A stretch of 64,000 bases of DNA from Chitinophaga nivalis (GCF_025989125.1 NZ_JAPDNR010000001.1:8358087-8422086), one strand, 5' to 3'. Shown: positions 52,632-60,983, counted from the first letter of the stretch. Notes: generated by a model from the sequence alone, not told the origin. Numbers and translations: made by a program.

Positions 52632-53687
52632 ATGAAGCGGAGATTACTGATTACAGGCGGCGCGGGTTTTATTGGCTCACATGTAGTACGTTTATTCGTC
52701 AACAAATATCCTGATTACCAGATCGTGAATCTGGATGCATTGACCTATGCCGGCAACCTGGAAAACCTGGCGGATATTCAGGATAAGCCCAACTATGTTT
52801 TTGAGAAAGGAGATATTACCGATGAAACTTTCATCGATCAGCTTTTTCAACAATACCAGTTCGACAGCGTGATTCACCTGGCAGCAGAAAGCCATGTAGA
52901 CCGCTCTATCATGGACCCGCTGGCATTTATCCGGACCAACGTGCTGGGTACGGCTGTATTACTGAATAATGCCCGCAAACTGTGGAAAGATGACCTGACC
53001 AATAAACTGTTCTACCATGTATCCACCGATGAGGTATACGGATCACTGGGAGAAGAAGGTCTTTTCCATGAAACCACCGCCTACGATCCGCGTTCTCCGT
53101 ATTCTGCTTCCAAAGCCAGTTCGGACCATTTTGTGATGGCCTATTATCACACCTATCATCTTCCGGTCATCATCTCCAATTGTTCCAACAACTACGGCTC
53201 TCACCACTTCCCGGAAAAACTGATTCCGCTGGCGATACACAATATCAAAAACAACAAGCCGGTGCCGGTTTACGGGAAAGGAGAAAACGTACGTGACTGG
53301 CTGTTTGTAGAAGATCATGCGCGGGCAATAGATACCATCTTTCACCAGGGTCGTACCGGAGAAACCTACAACATCGGCGGATTTAATGAGTGGAAAAACA
53401 TTGACCTCATTCAGTTGCTGTGTAACATCATGGATCGTCAACTGGGTCGCCCCGAAGGTACTTCGGCACAGCTGATTACCTTTGTGAAAGACCGGGCAGG
53501 ACACGATCTCCGCTATGCGATAGACGCCTCCAAACTGAACAAGGAACTGGGCTGGGCCCCTTCCCTGCAGTTTGAAGAAGGCCTGGAGAAAACAGTATCC
53601 TGGTACCTCGCCAACGAAACCTGGCTGCACAACGTGACCAGCGGCGAATACCAGCAATATTATAACGAGCAATACCAAAAAAGATAA
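52632..53687 (+). CDS. rfbB: dTDP-glucose 4,6-dehydratase
   Basis: Enzyme of 351 aa, second step of dTDP-rhamnose synthesis. It has the NAD motif TGGAGFIGSHVVRLF, the dehydratase triad segment STDEVYGSLGE with Y-S-A-S-K, and FNEWKNIDLI near the C-terminus. The length is normal. A hairpin terminator lies between it and rfbC, so downstream expression may be reduced or have its own promoter. Confidence 0.96.
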   Translation: MKRRLLITGGAGFIGSHVVRLFVNKYPDYQIVNLDALTYAGNLENLADIQDKPNYVFEKGDITDETFIDQLFQQYQFDSVIHLAAESHVDRSIMDPLAFIRTNVLGTAVLLNNARKLWKDDLTNKLFYHVSTDEVYGSLGEEGLFHETTAYDPRSPYSASKASSDHFVMAYYHTYHLPVIISNCSNNYGSHHFPEKLIPLAIHNIKNNKPVPVYGKGENVRDWLFVEDHARAIDTIFHQGRTGETYNIGGFNEWKNIDLIQLLCNIMDRQLGRPEGTSAQLITFVKDRAGHDLRYAIDASKLNKELGWAPSLQFEEGLEKTVSWYLANETWLHNVTSGEYQQYYNEQYQKR

Positions 53688-53704
53688 TTACAATAGCTGC
53701 ATGT

Positions 53705-53753
53705 AAAAATCAGGCATCTCCCGAAAAACAATTCCTGCAGATGCCTGATTTTT
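53705..53753 (+). terminator. Terminator between rfbB and rfbC
   Basis: Perfect 15-bp arms (53705-53719 and 53739-53753) ending in a T run, 17 bp after the rfbB stop. It splits what looks like a single pathway cluster. Confidence 0.75.
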
Positions 53754-53784
53754 AATGTCAGCTATATCAGGCTAAATCAATATT

Positions 53785-54339
53785 ATGGGTTTTCAGCAAA
53801 CCGGGATACCCGGGCTTTTGATTTACGAACCAAAAGTATTAGGGGATCATCGTGGATATTTTTTTGAGAGTTACAATGCCAATACCTTCCTGGAAGCGGG
53901 CATCGATTACAAATTTGTACAGGACAACCAGGCCCGTTCCAGCTACGGCGTATTACGCGGGCTGCACTACCAGCTGGAGCCACACGCCCAGACTAAACTG
54001 ATCCGGGTACTGGAAGGCCGCATCCTGGATGCGGTAGTGGATATGCGTAAAGACTCGCCTACCTACGGCCAGTCTTATACCATTGAACTGAGCGCCGACA
54101 ACAAACTGCAGCTGCTGGTGCCGAAAGGTTTTGCCCACGGTTACGCCGTACTCAGCGAAACAGCAGAAGTGATGTATAAATGCGATGACTTCTATAACAA
54201 ATCCTGCGAAGGCGGTATTATCTACAACGATCCTGCCCTCGGCATCGACTGGGGCATTGATCTGAAAGATGCGATCATCTCGGAGAAAGACCTGCAACTG
54301 CCCAAACTGGCAGATATTACCCACAACTTTGTATTTTAA
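53785..54339 (+). CDS. rfbC: dTDP-4-dehydrorhamnose 3,5-epimerase
   Basis: Cupin-fold enzyme of 184 aa, third step of dTDP-rhamnose synthesis. It shows GYFFESYNANTF, the catalytic His segment VLRGLHYQLEPHAQTKLIRV, DAVVDMRKDSPTYG, PKGFAHGYAVLS and the closing DPALGIDWG. The length is standard. It lies 16 bp upstream of rfbD. Confidence 0.96.
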   Translation: MGFQQTGIPGLLIYEPKVLGDHRGYFFESYNANTFLEAGIDYKFVQDNQARSSYGVLRGLHYQLEPHAQTKLIRVLEGRILDAVVDMRKDSPTYGQSYTIELSADNKLQLLVPKGFAHGYAVLSETAEVMYKCDDFYNKSCEGGIIYNDPALGIDWGIDLKDAIISEKDLQLPKLADITHNFVF

Positions 54340-54355
54340 CAGCTGATTACTTGCT

Positions 54356-55222
54356 ATGAAAAATATTCTCGTTACCGGCGGAAACGGACAATTAGGCCAG
54401 GCCATCCAACAGATAGCCAGCCAGTATCCTCAGTTTAACCTGGTGTTTACCACCTCAGCAGAACTGGATATTACACAACCAGCAGCCCTGGAAACTTATT
54501 TTGCGACCCACCAACCGGATGCCTGCATTAACTGCGCTGCCTACACAGCTGTGGATAAAGCAGAGGCAGAAGAAGAGGCGGCGTTCCTCCTGAACTTCCA
54601 GGCCGTATTGAACCTGTCGGAGCTGTGCGCCAAAAACAACGTGCAGCTGATACAGCTCTCTACGGACTACGTATTCAGCGGCAGACAAAACGTGCCTTAT
54701 ACCGAAAACGACGATACTGATCCGGAAACCATCTACGGCAGCTCCAAAGTACGCGGGGAAGCAGTAGCATTGGGCTACAATCCCGATACCATCGTGGTAC
54801 GTACTTCCTGGCTGTACTCCGAATTTGGGGTGAACTTCGCGAAACGTATGCGGGAACTGATGCAGGAAAAACAGGAACTGAAGGTGGTATTTGACCAAAC
54901 CGGCACGCCTACCTATGCCGGCGACCTGGCCACTGCCCTGCTGGACATCCTGCAATACAAAGCTACCCATCCGGAAGCGGCGCTGGGCGGCATCTACCAC
55001 TACAGCAATGAAGGGGTAACCAGCTGGTATGATTTTGCCGTAGCCATCAAAGAACTGACTCAGGCTACTACGGCCATATCCCCGGTTACTTCCGATCAAT
55101 ACCCCACTGCTGCCAAAAGACCGGCTTACAGTGTTTTAAACAAGGAAAAAATCAGGCAGACTTTCGGCATCACCGTTCCTTACTGGCGGGATAGTCTGAT
55201 AAAATGTCTTAAAAATATATAG
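54356..55222 (+). CDS. rfbD: dTDP-4-dehydrorhamnose reductase
   Basis: SDR enzyme of 288 aa, last step of dTDP-rhamnose synthesis. It has TGGNGQLGQAIQQI at the N-terminus, QLSTDYVFSGRQNVPYTE, the catalytic Y-G-S-S-K, and VVRTSWLYSEFGVNFAKRM. It completes rfbB-C-D; the nucleotidyltransferase rfbA is absent from the window. A strong terminator follows at once. Confidence 0.95.
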   Translation: MKNILVTGGNGQLGQAIQQIASQYPQFNLVFTTSAELDITQPAALETYFATHQPDACINCAAYTAVDKAEAEEEAAFLLNFQAVLNLSELCAKNNVQLIQLSTDYVFSGRQNVPYTENDDTDPETIYGSSKVRGEAVALGYNPDTIVVRTSWLYSEFGVNFAKRMRELMQEKQELKVVFDQTGTPTYAGDLATALLDILQYKATHPEAALGGIYHYSNEGVTSWYDFAVAIKELTQATTAISPVTSDQYPTAAKRPAYSVLNKEKIRQTFGITVPYWRDSLIKCLKNI

Positions 55223-55233
55223 TCAACACCGGT

Positions 55234-55267
55234 ATCCCGCAGTTCCAACGCTGCGGGATGCTTTTTT
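55234..55267 (+). terminator. Terminator of rfbD
   Basis: Perfect 9-bp GC-rich stem ATCCCGCAG/CTGCGGGAT followed after two bases by T6. Confidence 0.85.
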
Positions 55268-55284
55268 AGCCTCGTCAGCAGGCA

Positions 55285-55473
55285 GTCAAGCCTTGTAAAC
55301 TGACATCCCGGCATTGTCAGCAAGCTACCCAGGCCTGTCAGCGGGCAGTCAAGGTGCGTCAACTGACAGTCAAGCACGGTAACCTGACAACCAGACTGTG
55401 TAAATATACAGTCAAGCCTTGTCAACAGACAACCTTACCGCGTAACTATACAGTCAAACACCGGCAACGACTA
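55285..55473. repeat. Degenerate 21-bp tandem repeat, nine units
   Basis: Nine consecutive 21-bp units, start points 55285 + 21n, with consensus close to GTCAAGCCTTGTCAACTGA plus CA. Units 1, 4, 5 and 7 are closest to consensus; units 2, 3, 6, 8 and 9 have diverged. The length of 21 keeps a frame open on the plus strand (heptads such as VKPCKLT, VKHGNLT, VKPCQQT). Heptads of the type T-x-L-D-C-x-L appear on the minus strand, broken by one stop. It fills the space between the rfbD terminator and the end of the convergent TapB-like gene. No start or leader makes either frame look like a real gene. Confidence 0.8.
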
Positions 55474-55475
55474 TT

Positions 55476-56174
55476 TTATCGTTTTACGGCCGTAATCAGG
55501 GTACTCCCCAGCGGTTTTCCGGACTTATCAAAAGATCTTGTTTTCACCACCCCGAAACCCGGCGCGAACCACTCTTCCGCCACCAGCTTCATCGGTACCT
55601 CCGCTCCCATCATCTTCATCATAAAACTCAGGTCATAGCCAATCTTTACACAGTCCCAGGTACCGGCAGGCGTGGTCACCTTTTCATTGCCTTTTACCTT
55701 GCGGTTCGTGATGGCGTAATTGAAATCCACATCCATGCCCTTGATGCTCCCCGACATTTCGAAGCTGCCACCTTTCAGCTCCTGCCCGGCCTGCATCACC
55801 GTGGGATAATCCAGGAAAGCGGCAGCCGTTTTCCCTTCCATACTCACGTCTTTGAGCTGCGGCATACTGGGCATACCTACTTTCATATCAATGGCTACAC
55901 CGCTACCATCACATTTAAAATGCCCGGCGCCGTTGGTCAGTACTTTGTTGTCTTTGTCGTAATAAGTAGAAGTAAAATCAGAAGTGGTACCTGTTCCATC
56001 TTTATGTACCTGGGTAATGGTATAGACATTTCTCCCACCCGGGTTATTTTTAGCGTCATAAATGGTCATCTCCACCACTGCATTATTCAGCAGGTAATAA
56101 TAACCTTTACAATCCTGGGCAGACACTACATACACGCAACATAAGCTGCATACCAGCAAGAGGAAATATTTCAT
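55476..56174 (-). CDS. TapB/DUF3108-like secreted protein
   Basis: Protein of 232 aa with a signal peptide ending VSAQ (about residue 20). The body is beta-rich and has no catalytic motif I can name. The segment VTTPAGTWDCVKIGYDLSF, followed by WFAPGFGVVKTRSFDKSGK, matches the pattern of DUF3108/TapB-like proteins, which are periplasmic or surface and of unknown function. ATG 56174 (MKYFLLLVCSLCC) is used; an upstream in-frame ATG would add 11 residues before the signal peptide. Confidence 0.75.
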   Translation of the reverse strand: MKYFLLLVCSLCCVYVVSAQDCKGYYYLLNNAVVEMTIYDAKNNPGGRNVYTITQVHKDGTGTTSDFTSTYYDKDNKVLTNGAGHFKCDGSGVAIDMKVGMPSMPQLKDVSMEGKTAAAFLDYPTVMQAGQELKGGSFEMSGSIKGMDVDFNYAITNRKVKGNEKVTTPAGTWDCVKIGYDLSFMMKMMGAEVPMKLVAEEWFAPGFGVVKTRSFDKSGKPLGSTLITAVKR

Positions 56175-56344
56175 GACAACCTTTTTTGGGGCAACCCGGC
56201 ACTGCACTATCCGTAGGATGGTTCAAATAGCAGGCTGTTTAGTGCAGGTGGGAACCTGTTATTACGTTACTAAATTTACGCAATATCCGGCGAATGCGGT
56301 GTTTTACAGGGGGTATATAAATCGCAGTTCAGACATTTTTTGTG

Positions 56345-56352
56345 TAGGTTTG
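56345..56352 (+). promoter_or_regulatory. -7 promoter box of tyrS
   Basis: TAGGTTTG, an exact TAnnTTTG match 21 bp upstream of the tyrS ATG. Confidence 0.5.
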
Positions 56353-56373
56353 CAAAAATTGAATATTTAAATC

Positions 56374-57657
56374 ATGAATCTGATAGAAGAACTGCGCTGG
56401 CGGGGCATGCTTCAGGATATGATGCCTGGCACGGAAGAACAACTGCAAAAAGAAATGACCACTGCATATATCGGCTTTGACCCTACTGCAGAATCATTAC
56501 ACATTGGCAGCCTGGTTCCTATCCTCCTGCTGGTGCACCTGCAAAAGGCAGGACATAAACCCCTGGCATTAGTGGGCGGCGCTACCGGCATGGTGGGAGA
56601 TCCCTCCTTTAAAGCAGAAGAAAGAAAGATGCTGGATCTGGATACCCTGCAGAAAAATGTAAATGGTATCAAAACACAACTGGAACGTTTCCTCGACTTC
56701 GACCCTGCCAAAGCCAATGCGGCAGAAATGGTCAATAACTTCGACTGGTTCCAGCACATCTCCTTCCTCGACTTTATCCGCGATACTGGTAAACACATCA
56801 CGGTAAACTACATGATGGCGAAAGATTCCGTTAAAAAACGGATCGAAGGAGATAATGGGATGTCTTTCACCGAATTTACCTATCAGCTTATTCAGGGCTA
56901 CGATTTCTATCATTTATATACTGCCAAAAACTGTAAACTGCAGATGGGCGGCTCTGACCAGTGGGGTAACATCGTTACCGGTACAGAACTGATCCGTCGT
57001 AAAGCCAGCGGAGAAGCCTTTGCCTTCACCTGTCCGCTCATCAAAAAAGCAGATGGCACCAAATTCGGTAAAACAGAACAAGGCACCGTATGGCTCGATC
57101 CTCAACGGACTTCCCCGTACATGTTCTACCAGTTCTGGCTCAACACCACCGACGTAGACGCTGAAAGCTATATCCGCATCTTCACCTTCCTGGAAAAAGA
57201 TACGGTAGATGCCCTCATCGCCCAACACCGCGAAGCACCGGAACAACGCCAGCTGCAGAAACGCCTGGCCCAGGAAGTAACCACCTTCATCCACGGAGAA
57301 GCCAACTACGAATTTGCCGTGAAAGCTTCTTCCCTGCTCTTCAGCAACGATACCGCCGAATTGCTGGTATCCCTCACCGAAGAACAGCTGCTGGATGTAA
57401 TGTCTGGTGTACCTCAGCACGAAATCGCCAAATCCGAACTGGAAGCCGGCAAAGATATCGTGAGCCTCCTCGCCGAAACCGGTATCTTCCCCAGCAAAGG
57501 AGAAGCCCGTAAAACCGTGCAGGGTGGCGGCGTGAGCATGAATAAAAATAAAATCAACGGCATCGAAACGGTAGTGAATACTACTGCATTGCTCCGGGAT
57601 AAATATATTCTCTTCCAAAAAGGTAAGAAGAACTATTACCTGGTGAAAGCCGTGTAG
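56374..57657 (+). CDS. tyrS: Tyrosyl-tRNA synthetase
   Basis: Class I aminoacyl-tRNA synthetase of 427 aa. It has the HIGH-like motif in DPTAESLHIGSLVPILLL and the KMSKS-like loop as KFGKTEQG. The tyrosine site is YQLIQGYDFYHLY and LQMGGSDQWGNI, with a C-terminal S4-like RNA-binding domain (about 350-427). The length and order are standard for the bacterial TyrRS. It is monocistronic, with its own promoter and terminator. Confidence 0.97.
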   Translation: MNLIEELRWRGMLQDMMPGTEEQLQKEMTTAYIGFDPTAESLHIGSLVPILLLVHLQKAGHKPLALVGGATGMVGDPSFKAEERKMLDLDTLQKNVNGIKTQLERFLDFDPAKANAAEMVNNFDWFQHISFLDFIRDTGKHITVNYMMAKDSVKKRIEGDNGMSFTEFTYQLIQGYDFYHLYTAKNCKLQMGGSDQWGNIVTGTELIRRKASGEAFAFTCPLIKKADGTKFGKTEQGTVWLDPQRTSPYMFYQFWLNTTDVDAESYIRIFTFLEKDTVDALIAQHREAPEQRQLQKRLAQEVTTFIHGEANYEFAVKASSLLFSNDTAELLVSLTEEQLLDVMSGVPQHEIAKSELEAGKDIVSLLAETGIFPSKGEARKTVQGGGVSMNKNKINGIETVVNTTALLRDKYILFQKGKKNYYLVKAV

Positions 57658-57681
57658 ATAATATGCTTGCAATAAATTAAG

Positions 57682-57707
57682 AAGGATGCCTGTGGCATCC
57701 TTTTTTA
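57682..57707 (+). terminator. Terminator of tyrS
   Basis: AAGGATGCC-TGT-GGCATCCTT stem followed by a T run, 25 bp after the stop. Confidence 0.85.
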
Positions 57708-57730
57708 GTTTAACACGTTTTTTGTCAAAA

Positions 57731-57777
57731 AATGACTTATTCGTCATTGTTAAATATTATTCCCTGATTTATCTTTG
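57731..57777 (+). promoter_or_regulatory. Promoter with possible operator upstream of the coiled-coil microprotein
   Basis: TTG (57747-57749), a 20-nt spacer and TATCTTTG (57770-57777) match the Bacteroidota consensus. An inverted repeat AATGAC-TTATTC-GTCATT (57731-57748) touches the -33 box. The leader to the first ATG would be about 120 nt. Confidence 0.55.
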
Positions 57778-57902
57778 ATACAGACTACTAACAAGCGCTC
57801 CCCTTAGTTTTCTGATATTTCAGCAGGTACCTACCTGCAAACAGATTGTGCTGTTCCTCACCCTCTTTTCTTTTTTCAAACCACCATTCACCATCAAAAT
57901 GT

Positions 57903-58100
57903 ATGATCATGACTGAAAAAGAAATATTACTCATACTCATAGCGGATCTCGAAACTAAAAACCATCACCTGAGAACAGCCATACCAGCTATGGAACAGGA
58001 AGCCCAAATACTGCGGCAGGAAATTAGTTTGTTACAACAAAAGACTGCTTTATTAAACCAGGAAGTTGTTGAGTTGGAAGAAATACTTGTCGGGAGTTAA
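57903..58100 (+). CDS. Small coiled-coil protein, function unknown
   Basis: Protein of 65 aa from ATG 57903 (63 aa from ATG 57909). Nearly all of it is predicted helix with heptad-like leucines: EILLILIADLETKN, EAQILRQEISLLQQK and TALLNQEVVELEEILV. It has no signal peptide or membrane helix. It has its own strong promoter, a long leader and its own terminator, which supports real expression. The role is unknown; a small coiled-coil adaptor or regulator is possible. Confidence 0.6.
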   Translation: MIMTEKEILLILIADLETKNHHLRTAIPAMEQEAQILRQEISLLQQKTALLNQEVVELEEILVGS

Positions 58101-58128
58101 TTACTTTGTTTATCTGCGTAACACTAAG

Positions 58129-58163
58129 ATCCGCAGGCAGGCTGGATATGTCTGCGGATTTTA
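58129..58163 (+). terminator. Terminator of the microprotein gene
   Basis: ATCCGCAG/CTGCGGAT stem with a following T tract, about 30 bp after the stop. Confidence 0.7.
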
Positions 58164-58198
58164 TGTTGTTGTTTAATTGGAGGTATTTTTTATTTCAT

Positions 58199-58537
58199 TT
58201 ATTTCAGCGGGATATATTCTCCATTTCCATTTAAATAATCCTGTATACTTTCAATTGGAGAAACCTTTACCAGAATATCTTCTTTAACCAAAATATCGTA
58301 TTCTTCCGCAATGTTTTCTTTATTACAGTGTGGACATATCATCGATTCAATGATACCATAGACTTTAACTTCCATTAAGTTAGCGCTTCCAATATCATTA
58401 CCTCCCCATTTAATAGTTTCTCCTATTTGATATCGAAATTGCCAGGTGTCACCAAATTTAAATTGAATGTTGGCGTCATGTTTCTTCCCACAATCAGGGC
58501 ATAAAATTTCAGCAATTAGCGTATTAAACGAGCCCAT
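58199..58537 (-). CDS. Small protein with two CxxC motifs (possible zinc-binding), function unknown
   Basis: Protein of 112 aa. CPDC at about residues 14-17 and CPHC at about 70-73 could form one zinc site. There is no signal peptide. It begins MGSFNTLIAEILCPDCGKKH and ends with an acidic segment, SIQDYLNGNGEYIPLK. It is the most downstream member of an AT-rich minus-strand gene run. It may belong to an immunity array by context; nothing in the sequence proves that. Confidence 0.65.
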   Translation of the reverse strand: MGSFNTLIAEILCPDCGKKHDANIQFKFGDTWQFRYQIGETIKWGGNDIGSANLMEVKVYGIIESMICPHCNKENIAEEYDILVKEDILVKVSPIESIQDYLNGNGEYIPLK

Positions 58538-58635
58538 ATTTTCCTAAAATCTCTATCTTAAGCATTTTAAACACGATCAATTTCCCGTTATTAATTCCAT
58601 TGTAATAATATGTCACCTCAACATAGTACATCTGC

Positions 58636-59223
58636 TTAATCATTAAAACGCACATTCCAAACCGGTGCGTCCCAAAAACGTATATCATTTAAATTATACT
58701 GATACAGTGAGTCTTCGTAAACGAAAAGCCTGAAACAGACTTCTCTAATATCATCGGATATTTCCTGTCTGCTATAACTATTACCATACATAGGTCCTTC
58801 CCGCTTCATTACAATTGAATCCCCCCGTCTGACACCCAGATAAGAAGCGGCATCATAATACCAATCATATCGTTTATCTGGCCTCAGCTGTCTATACGTC
58901 GGATTCTTTGTCAACACTAAAAAAGCAACTTTTCCTTGATCAGGGCTATAAAGAATACTATCAATAATTAATTGGGTTGAATCGAAATAATCCGAGCTAC
59001 GGAAAAAACCTTCACGCTTTAACAGTTGTTGTCTTAAAGCACGAATGATCTTAGTACTATCCTCATTATAAATACGTTTACTAACGGTGGTATGATTCAA
59101 AAACTTCTTTGGCGTATCTACATTTTTCCGAAACACCATCCATCCATGGATGTATTTATAATACCAAAATAATACGCCGGTAAAGAATAAAACCAATATG
59201 ACCAGTACTGTTCTTTTATTCAT
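58636..59223 (-). CDS. Membrane-anchored hypothetical protein
   Basis: Protein of 195 aa. An N-terminal transmembrane anchor (VLVILVLFFTGVLFWYY, about residues 6-23) is followed by a polar domain, probably periplasmic. I recognise no family. The domain contains many Tyr, Arg and Asp residues (RPDKRYDWYYDAASYLG) typical of soluble globular proteins. It lies 19 bp downstream of the next minus-strand gene, suggesting co-transcription. Confidence 0.65.
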   Translation of the reverse strand: MNKRTVLVILVLFFTGVLFWYYKYIHGWMVFRKNVDTPKKFLNHTTVSKRIYNEDSTKIIRALRQQLLKREGFFRSSDYFDSTQLIIDSILYSPDQGKVAFLVLTKNPTYRQLRPDKRYDWYYDAASYLGVRRGDSIVMKREGPMYGNSYSRQEISDDIREVCFRLFVYEDSLYQYNLNDIRFWDAPVWNVRFND

Positions 59224-59242
59224 GGCTTAAAACATTTATAAT

Positions 59243-59620
59243 CTATTTTGGGGCAGCAACCGGTCTACTTAGATCAGGCCAATGTTTCACGTATTCGATA
59301 TCAACAGAATCGTTTATTTGTAGTTTTGAGTCTTTCGAATCACCTTTATATATCTTGCCATCTACGTAAAACTGATAAGAGTAAGATCCTTCATGACTTA
59401 CAGGGCTATTACCCCAATTATTTTTTTCATCAATAATTACTGCCTTTGTCTGGACTGCATTCCTCTTGAGCAAATATTGCGTTATTTTCCTCTTCCCAAT
59501 AGTATAAAACATATAGCCAAAAAGAGAAAAAATTATAAGCAAACTTATTAAGTTCTTAAGTTTAATCAGACCAAACTTCCGACGGATTGGTAATTGTTTG
59601 CTTTGTTTCTTCTTATCCAT
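59243..59620 (-). CDS. DUF3592-like membrane protein, copy 1
   Basis: Protein of 125 aa with one transmembrane helix (LISLLIIFSLFGYMFYTIG, about 25-44). A small beta domain follows: AVQTKAVIIDEKNN, YSYQFYVDGKIYKGDS, INDSVDIEYVKHWPDLSR. This is the pattern of DUF3592-like proteins, whose role is unknown. It shares layout with the gene at 60060-60395 and probably derives from the same ancestor. Confidence 0.65.
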   Translation of the reverse strand: MDKKKQSKQLPIRRKFGLIKLKNLISLLIIFSLFGYMFYTIGKRKITQYLLKRNAVQTKAVIIDEKNNWGNSPVSHEGSYSYQFYVDGKIYKGDSKDSKLQINDSVDIEYVKHWPDLSRPVAAPK

Positions 59621-59656
59621 GCTGTTTTATCTCAGTATGCCCATTAATGCTTCTTG

Positions 59657-59953
59657 TCACCCTCCATTCTTCATTGTTAATTCATAAACAATCACTGCTA
59701 TCCATAACACGCCTATTATCGACATACACCAACCTAATACCTTATGCCTGTATCTCAACCAAAGTCTCAAACCTACAACAATTAGTACCGGACCAGTTAA
59801 AAACACCTGAATAAATCCATGATATGGCAATAATGGGAAGTAAGGATAAAGTGTCTTATAATCTTGTAAAATGTACAACAAAATGGGATAAATCATGATA
59901 GTCCCAAGGATATATAAGGGAATTAAACCTGTTTTCTTTGCAGTACGCGGCAT
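59657..59953 (-). CDS. Small multi-pass membrane protein
   Basis: Protein of 98 aa with about three hydrophobic helices (PLYILGTIMIYPILLYIL; FLTGPVLIVVGLRLWL; WCMSIIGVLWIAVIVYEL). No family is recognised. Small membrane proteins of this kind often serve as immunity proteins against membrane-active toxins. That is a contextual guess only. Confidence 0.6.
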   Translation of the reverse strand: MPRTAKKTGLIPLYILGTIMIYPILLYILQDYKTLYPYFPLLPYHGFIQVFLTGPVLIVVGLRLWLRYRHKVLGWCMSIIGVLWIAVIVYELTMKNGG

Positions 59954-60059
59954 ATTTTATGCTCTTTTAAGGCACGCAAAAGTATTTCTTTGCACTGCAA
60001 TTGACAGGGGAAGTTTAGGCTTGGATAGTTTGTGGGGTGTTAAGTGTTATGAAAAATCG

Positions 60060-60395
60060 TCAATAATCATTATCTAATGCTGTTATAATCAATTCAGGAG
60101 CATCTAAGGCATACCGAAAAGTAATAGAATCCCCTTCCCGTAAGCTATAAGGATCATGATCCCATCCACCATGATAGTTATATTCCTTACTTCCAATCTG
60201 ATATTTAACTTCTATACTGCGACCTTTATAAGATCTCTTCCTCATAATAATCCCCTTGGAGTAGCCATAGTTTTTATTTATCTGATCTAGTTTATCTGAT
60301 TTTGATTTACTCGCATACATATCCAGACAATACAAACCAATAACAACAATTCCGATTATTATAACAAATGTTAAAACCAGCTTTACTTTATTCAT
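60060..60395 (-). CDS. DUF3592-like membrane protein, copy 2
   Basis: Protein of 111 aa with an N-terminal transmembrane helix (LVLTFVIIIGIVVIGLYCLDM). A beta domain follows: GIIMRKRSYKGRSIEVKY, SKEYNYHGG, LREGDSITFRYALDAPEL. Block order matches copy 1 at 59243-59620 despite low identity. It may be periplasmic-facing and is of unknown function. Confidence 0.65.
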   Translation of the reverse strand: MNKVKLVLTFVIIIGIVVIGLYCLDMYASKSKSDKLDQINKNYGYSKGIIMRKRSYKGRSIEVKYQIGSKEYNYHGGWDHDPYSLREGDSITFRYALDAPELIITALDNDY

Positions 60396-60502
60396 TTGTA
60401 AATTTCTCTTTTCAAATTAATATGGTACATGCTAAAAAGATATTGGCATATAGCTCTTCCTTTTATCCAAAGAAAAAAACTGATTATCGGCGTAGTTTAA
60501 CA

Positions 60503-60880
60503 TTATAAACTTAATGGATCTACTATATACTTTATCGTTCTACATTTGACAATAAGGTCGGATTCAGTATTTTCCTTTAGGTCAGCATCTAATATTATAG
60601 GGAAAAAATCGAAAACAATTTCATTGTCCTCATATCTAATCATTGCTGTATTAATAACAACACTGCATGTATTTCTATTTTCAATAAATCGAAAGCTCAA
60701 AACTTCTTCAAATATTAGTTTAACCTTTTCCCATTCATAATCTCTCTCCCTATTCATACAATGGATCATAATTTCAACTTTCCCTTTACTATCTGCGGAA
60801 TGAACATCAATCTCAAAGGACATCGCCAGGACCAGCGCATCGGCGAAATCCTCATATTTATTAATTATTTCTTTTAGCAT
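60503..60880 (-). CDS. Hypothetical protein, possible immunity-type
   Basis: Soluble protein of 125 aa with no signal or membrane segment. It begins with a helix (MLKEIINKYEDFADALVLAM) and continues with alternating beta strands (FRFIENRNTCSVVINTAMIRYE). The acidic character and size resemble cytoplasmic immunity proteins, but no family motif is clear. Confidence 0.55.
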   Translation of the reverse strand: MLKEIINKYEDFADALVLAMSFEIDVHSADSKGKVEIMIHCMNRERDYEWEKVKLIFEEVLSFRFIENRNTCSVVINTAMIRYEDNEIVFDFFPIILDADLKENTESDLIVKCRTIKYIVDPLSL

Positions 60881-60983
60881 TTCGTTGATGATTACTAACT
60901 ATTATTCGAACTAAAAAGCAGATAGAGATCTAATTATTCCGATGAAATCATTTTATTTTCAGCTCCACATCATGATTTATACT

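Noticed and set aside
55285..55473. CRISPR array
   Set aside because: Units are directly contiguous with no unique spacers, too short and too degenerate, and no cas genes are nearby.
55180..55638. Repeat-containing open frames over the 21-bp array, on both strands
   Set aside because: They start at TTG or GTG within the repeat, have no leader or signal peptide, and one strand has a stop between units; the periodicity explains the open frames.
56914..57747. 277-aa minus-strand frame opposite tyrS
   Set aside because: Antisense to a complete tyrosyl-tRNA synthetase and runs through its terminator.
58100..58198. Attachment site for an integrated island at the start of the AT-rich region
   Set aside because: No tRNA gene, integrase or direct repeat pair was seen; only one edge of the region is in the window.
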